This document shows, one piece after another, positions 18,015 through 20,135 of a stretch of 20,135 bases of DNA; position 1 is the first letter of the stretch; the number at the start of each line of letters is the position of its first letter. Location: NCBI GenBank assembly GCA_001642005.1, contig LWCA01000744.1, forward strand, positions 1 through 20,135, in the 5' to 3' direction. This stretch comes from Intoshia linei. Taxonomy: Eukaryota > Orthonectida > Rhopaluridae. The notes beneath the pieces were generated by a model. It had not been told where the DNA came from. It saw only the letters and a list, made by a program, of their open reading frames with translations, and did no database searches. The position numbers and the translations under genes were made by a program.

Positions 18015-18500
18015 ATTCTGTTTTATATAAAGAACTTTAGTTTATAAACATCATTATGGTATTTAACCATCAATGCAAATTACCGCAGCTATGTTTATGG
18101 TCCCTTGCGACATTTCGTTTATATTTTAGTTAATATACGAAAGTATTTTTTTAAATTATCATTTAGTTTTACTTATTGGAGGCACGCAAGTGTTTATTTT
18201 TCAGAGTTAAATATTTACTTATCTAATTTAATAGATACAAGGTACAGTTCAATTTGTATCTCAATTTTACATGTAAAATGTATATAAAAACTGATTCGAA
18301 ATGTTTTGAAAGCATTTTGAATTGGTTTGAGTGGCTTTTTCTCATTACATTTTGTAAAAATGTATTTTTCCGTTAAGGGTTGGTAAAATTGGATTTTTTA
18401 TTTTGAAGTTGGATTTAGTGGTATTTTCTCTTTAATAATATTTCATTAATTCCTACAATGATACATTATTTTAGCGGAGGATCTTCTATTATGTAGCGTT
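18015..18500. other. 5' flank of MIOS; no gene seen
   Basis: A+T-rich sequence upstream of the MIOS start. It should contain the MIOS promoter and leader, but no distinctive element stands out. The right part (from about 18340) probably belongs to the hAT-ended element that finishes at 18519. Confidence 0.4.
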
Positions 18501-18519
18501 GCCCCTGAGAGAATCACTG
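18480..18519 (-). mobile_element. hAT-type terminus cutting a reading frame
   Basis: Minus-strand tip CAGTGATTCTCTCAGGGG followed by CAACGC. It abuts CTTTAAAT (18520-18527) as the candidate 8-bp target copy. It interrupts the open minus-strand frame that ends at 18520. The opposite end was not found. Confidence 0.45.
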
Positions 18520-18840
18520 CTTTAAATCTATATGCTCGAAGAAAATACATAAATTTAATTGTTGAATGACCGTATTAGGTTCCGGTTCTAAAAAGGATGG
18601 TGATATCAAAATACCTTTATGAATAATAGGACAAACAAAAAGACCACGGGCATTTAGAAATGTTTGACTTCCTTTTGATTACTCCCAAAGCATATAGATA
18701 AACCATAAAATTAATTTCGTAAAAGCCCCAATAAACTAAATTTAAAAAAACACAATGTACCACAAAACATTGCAAACCCATCACAGACATATAAACCAGT
18801 CAAAAACTGGCAGTATATTAAATAAAGTTATTTTTTATAT
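18520..18840 (-). pseudogene. Unidentified protein-coding remnant cut by a hAT end
   Basis: The minus strand is open for 53 codons from 18678 to 18520 and reads ARGLFVCPIIHKGILISPSF, then a proline/glutamate-rich LEPEPNTVIQQL and EHIDLK. At that point the hAT terminus begins and a TGA follows. Upstream, another frame (about 18815-18733) reads QFLTGLYVCDGFAMF. A 53-bp GT...AG interval (about 18731-18674) would join the two in phase. The amino-acid composition and codon pattern look coding, but I do not recognise the family. It could be the 3' part of a gene upstream of MIOS or part of a transposon. Confidence 0.35.
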
Positions 18841-18924
18841 TTATCTTAACATTTTTGTAATTTCAATAATTGCATTTGGGTGAGGGTAAATATAATCCAT
18901 ATAAAAACATTTTATAATAAATGT

Positions 18925-18985
18925 TTAAAATCAAAAAAGGCATCCACGTGCAAAATGATGTTTTCTAATAAAAAAAATGGACACT
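18925..18985 (-). repeat. Dispersed repeat, inverted partner of 14160-14215
   Basis: The reverse complement contains TTTTTTTTATTAGAAAA, then CACGTGGATG, a T run and ATTTTAA in the same order as 14160-14215. Repeat class unknown. Confidence 0.5.
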
Positions 18986-19446
18986 AGTGCAATTTTCTCA
19001 GAGAGGCACACAACTATTTGGGGATCATGTAAAATTTTATAGTTAAACAATATCGTTAACTGTTATTTACTACGTACAAACAGCATCTAGCTTTGCCAAT
19101 GGCATATTTTCATTCTACCTCACAAGGAGAGAGAAATAAAAGAAAAAATAAACACATAGGAAAGGAATAAATACCTACATCTTTATTCACTATTATCAAT
19201 TCTTTAAAGGATTGATTCTCAAATTTGTTTCACGTGGACCCGTCATATCACATTACATTTTAATTTAAAGTGAATTATTTCAAAGAATTTTAAAAACAAT
19301 TGTTATCCCCTTTTTTTAAATTATTAGACAGAATGTGTGTATAATTTTAAGAATAAAATATAAACTGTACAATATGGTGTGCATTTTTTTAAAGAACAAA
19401 ACATGTATTTGCATAAAAGTGTGTTTTTGTTGTTGATCACGAATAT
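18986..19446. other. Gene-free A+T-rich stretch
   Basis: No exon or RNA gene recognised. A short segment near 19230-19250 (TTTCACGTGGACCCGTC) resembles subterminal hAT sequence, but no tip is present. Confidence 0.35.
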
Positions 19447-19451
19447 GCAAC

Positions 19452-19620
19452 TGTAGTGTACCAGTTAGTTGTTTAGTTGTTATAGCGTAGTTGTATAGTT
19501 ATCATAGAGTGAGCGAGTTGTCTTTATAATTTTGGATTAAACATGTACATAAATTGTCTTGAAATTATTGAATAAGTTTCGCTGATAAATTCAGATACCT
19601 TCAAACCTCAGAACATTACA
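19452..19620 (+). mobile_element. Solo LTR with perfect 5-bp target duplication
   Basis: The 169-bp unit begins TGTAGTGTACCAG and ends CAGAACATTACA, the standard TG...CA termini. It is flanked on both sides by GCAAC (19447-19451 and 19621-19625). Inside are a GAGTGAGCGAG block and ATTAAA/AATAA poly(A)-type signals near 19540-19573. No internal retroelement coding sequence is next to it, so recombination between two LTRs probably removed the element. It is not obviously the same sequence as the candidate LTR at 11929. Confidence 0.85.
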
Positions 19621-19625
19621 GCAAC

Positions 19626-20135
19626 AATTAATACGTTTAATCGAAATATTCTTAGCCTATTTTTTAAAACGCATATGATATTTATTATTTTAGAAATTTG
19701 AACTTAATTTTATTATTATTATAATAATAAGTTATTAATATAACAAGTATAAGTTAATTTTTTAGTTGTTAATTAGCATGCAATTCCACGCATGATCATA
19801 ATATAATGTAAATTAATTAGCTAATTAACATTTTATAAAGTGATGAATTATGAAATTAATAAAGTCATTTTATTTTTCTATAAGTTATAAACATCATTTT
19901 TTTGAAATTGAAAATAAACACTTATAAATCATTCTAAAAGCTTTACTTTTACAGGAAAAATTTTGATCATCACGAAATAATGTAACAATTATTTAGCATC
20001 CCAAAAACTACAAAATTTCAAAATGAACAACATAATGAATGTATCCTAATAAATTCAAGAGAAATGACAATTTATTTAGTCGTATAAATTGCAATTGCAC
20101 TGTTTCCTATGAAAAAATGCACTTTATTAAAGTTC
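19626..20135. other. Gene-free A+T-rich stretch
   Basis: It contains a simple ATT/ATA-rich inverted stretch near 19690-19735 (TTATTATTATTATAATAATAA). No exon, RNA gene or transposon end recognised. Confidence 0.4.

Noticed and set aside
18105-18287. Plus-strand open frame of 60 codons upstream of MIOS.
   Set aside because: Composition is that of random A+T-rich DNA, with no conserved motif or supporting splice sites.
10568-18519. CTTTAAAC before the hAT tip at 10568 and CTTTAAAT after the tip at 18519 look like an 8-bp target duplication of one large element.
   Set aside because: Such an element would contain most MIOS exons, and the two tips share little beyond CAGTG(G/A)T. The match is probably chance in A+T-rich DNA.

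Overview
This is a eukaryotic, very A+T-rich window (roughly three quarters A+T by eye). It contains spliced genes with very short GT-AG introns, mostly 31-73 bp, and a dense load of transposon relics. The gene set is animal- or opisthokont-like: an AMPK alpha-type kinase, a p24/TMED cargo receptor, VPS13 and the GATOR2 subunit MIOS. The proteins are divergent and the introns tiny. Together with Tc1, hAT and Ty3-type elements, this suggests a fast-evolving animal with a reduced genome. A myxozoan-like parasite would fit, but that is inference, not proof.

Layout: 380-754 (-) is the 5' end of an AMPK alpha kinase gene. It faces away from a complete four-exon TMED gene at 892-1650 (+), with only 137 bp between the start codons. 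1651-3390 has no genes. It holds one copy of a dispersed repeat (2525-2699) and an unusual array of short GTCAGT motifs that switches orientation around a 32-bp palindrome (2750-3385). 3388-3965 is the 3' end of a Tc1-like transposon, sitting against the 3' end of a VPS13 gene fragment (5657 down to about 4035, minus strand, eleven exons of the conserved C-terminal region).

5678-8177 is a Tc1-like element with terminal inverted repeats of about 215 bp. It carries two single-N positions (6116 and 7005) that bracket an inverted extra piece, so it looks like an assembly composite. Right of it, a MIOS-like gene runs on the minus strand from 18014 down to 8330. Its first exons (18014-16972) and later exons (10520-8330) are compact. 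Between them the introns are swollen by hAT ends, a hAT-type non-autonomous element with target duplications, a Ty3/gypsy integrase relic with a possible LTR, a TA-flanked MITE, a relic of a repeat-associated protein family and local duplications. 18520-18840 holds an unidentified minus-strand reading frame cut by a hAT end. 19452-19620 is a solo LTR with a perfect 5-bp target duplication.

The main structural message is that MIOS loses its C-terminus, and VPS13 its large N-terminal part, exactly at the N-containing Tc1 element. Either the scaffold joins two unrelated loci through a repeat, or a real transposon-mediated rearrangement truncated both genes. AMPK, GATOR2 (MIOS), VPS13 and p24 are all core cell-biology genes (energy and amino-acid signalling, lipid transfer, ER-Golgi traffic), but nothing here shows that they are co-regulated.
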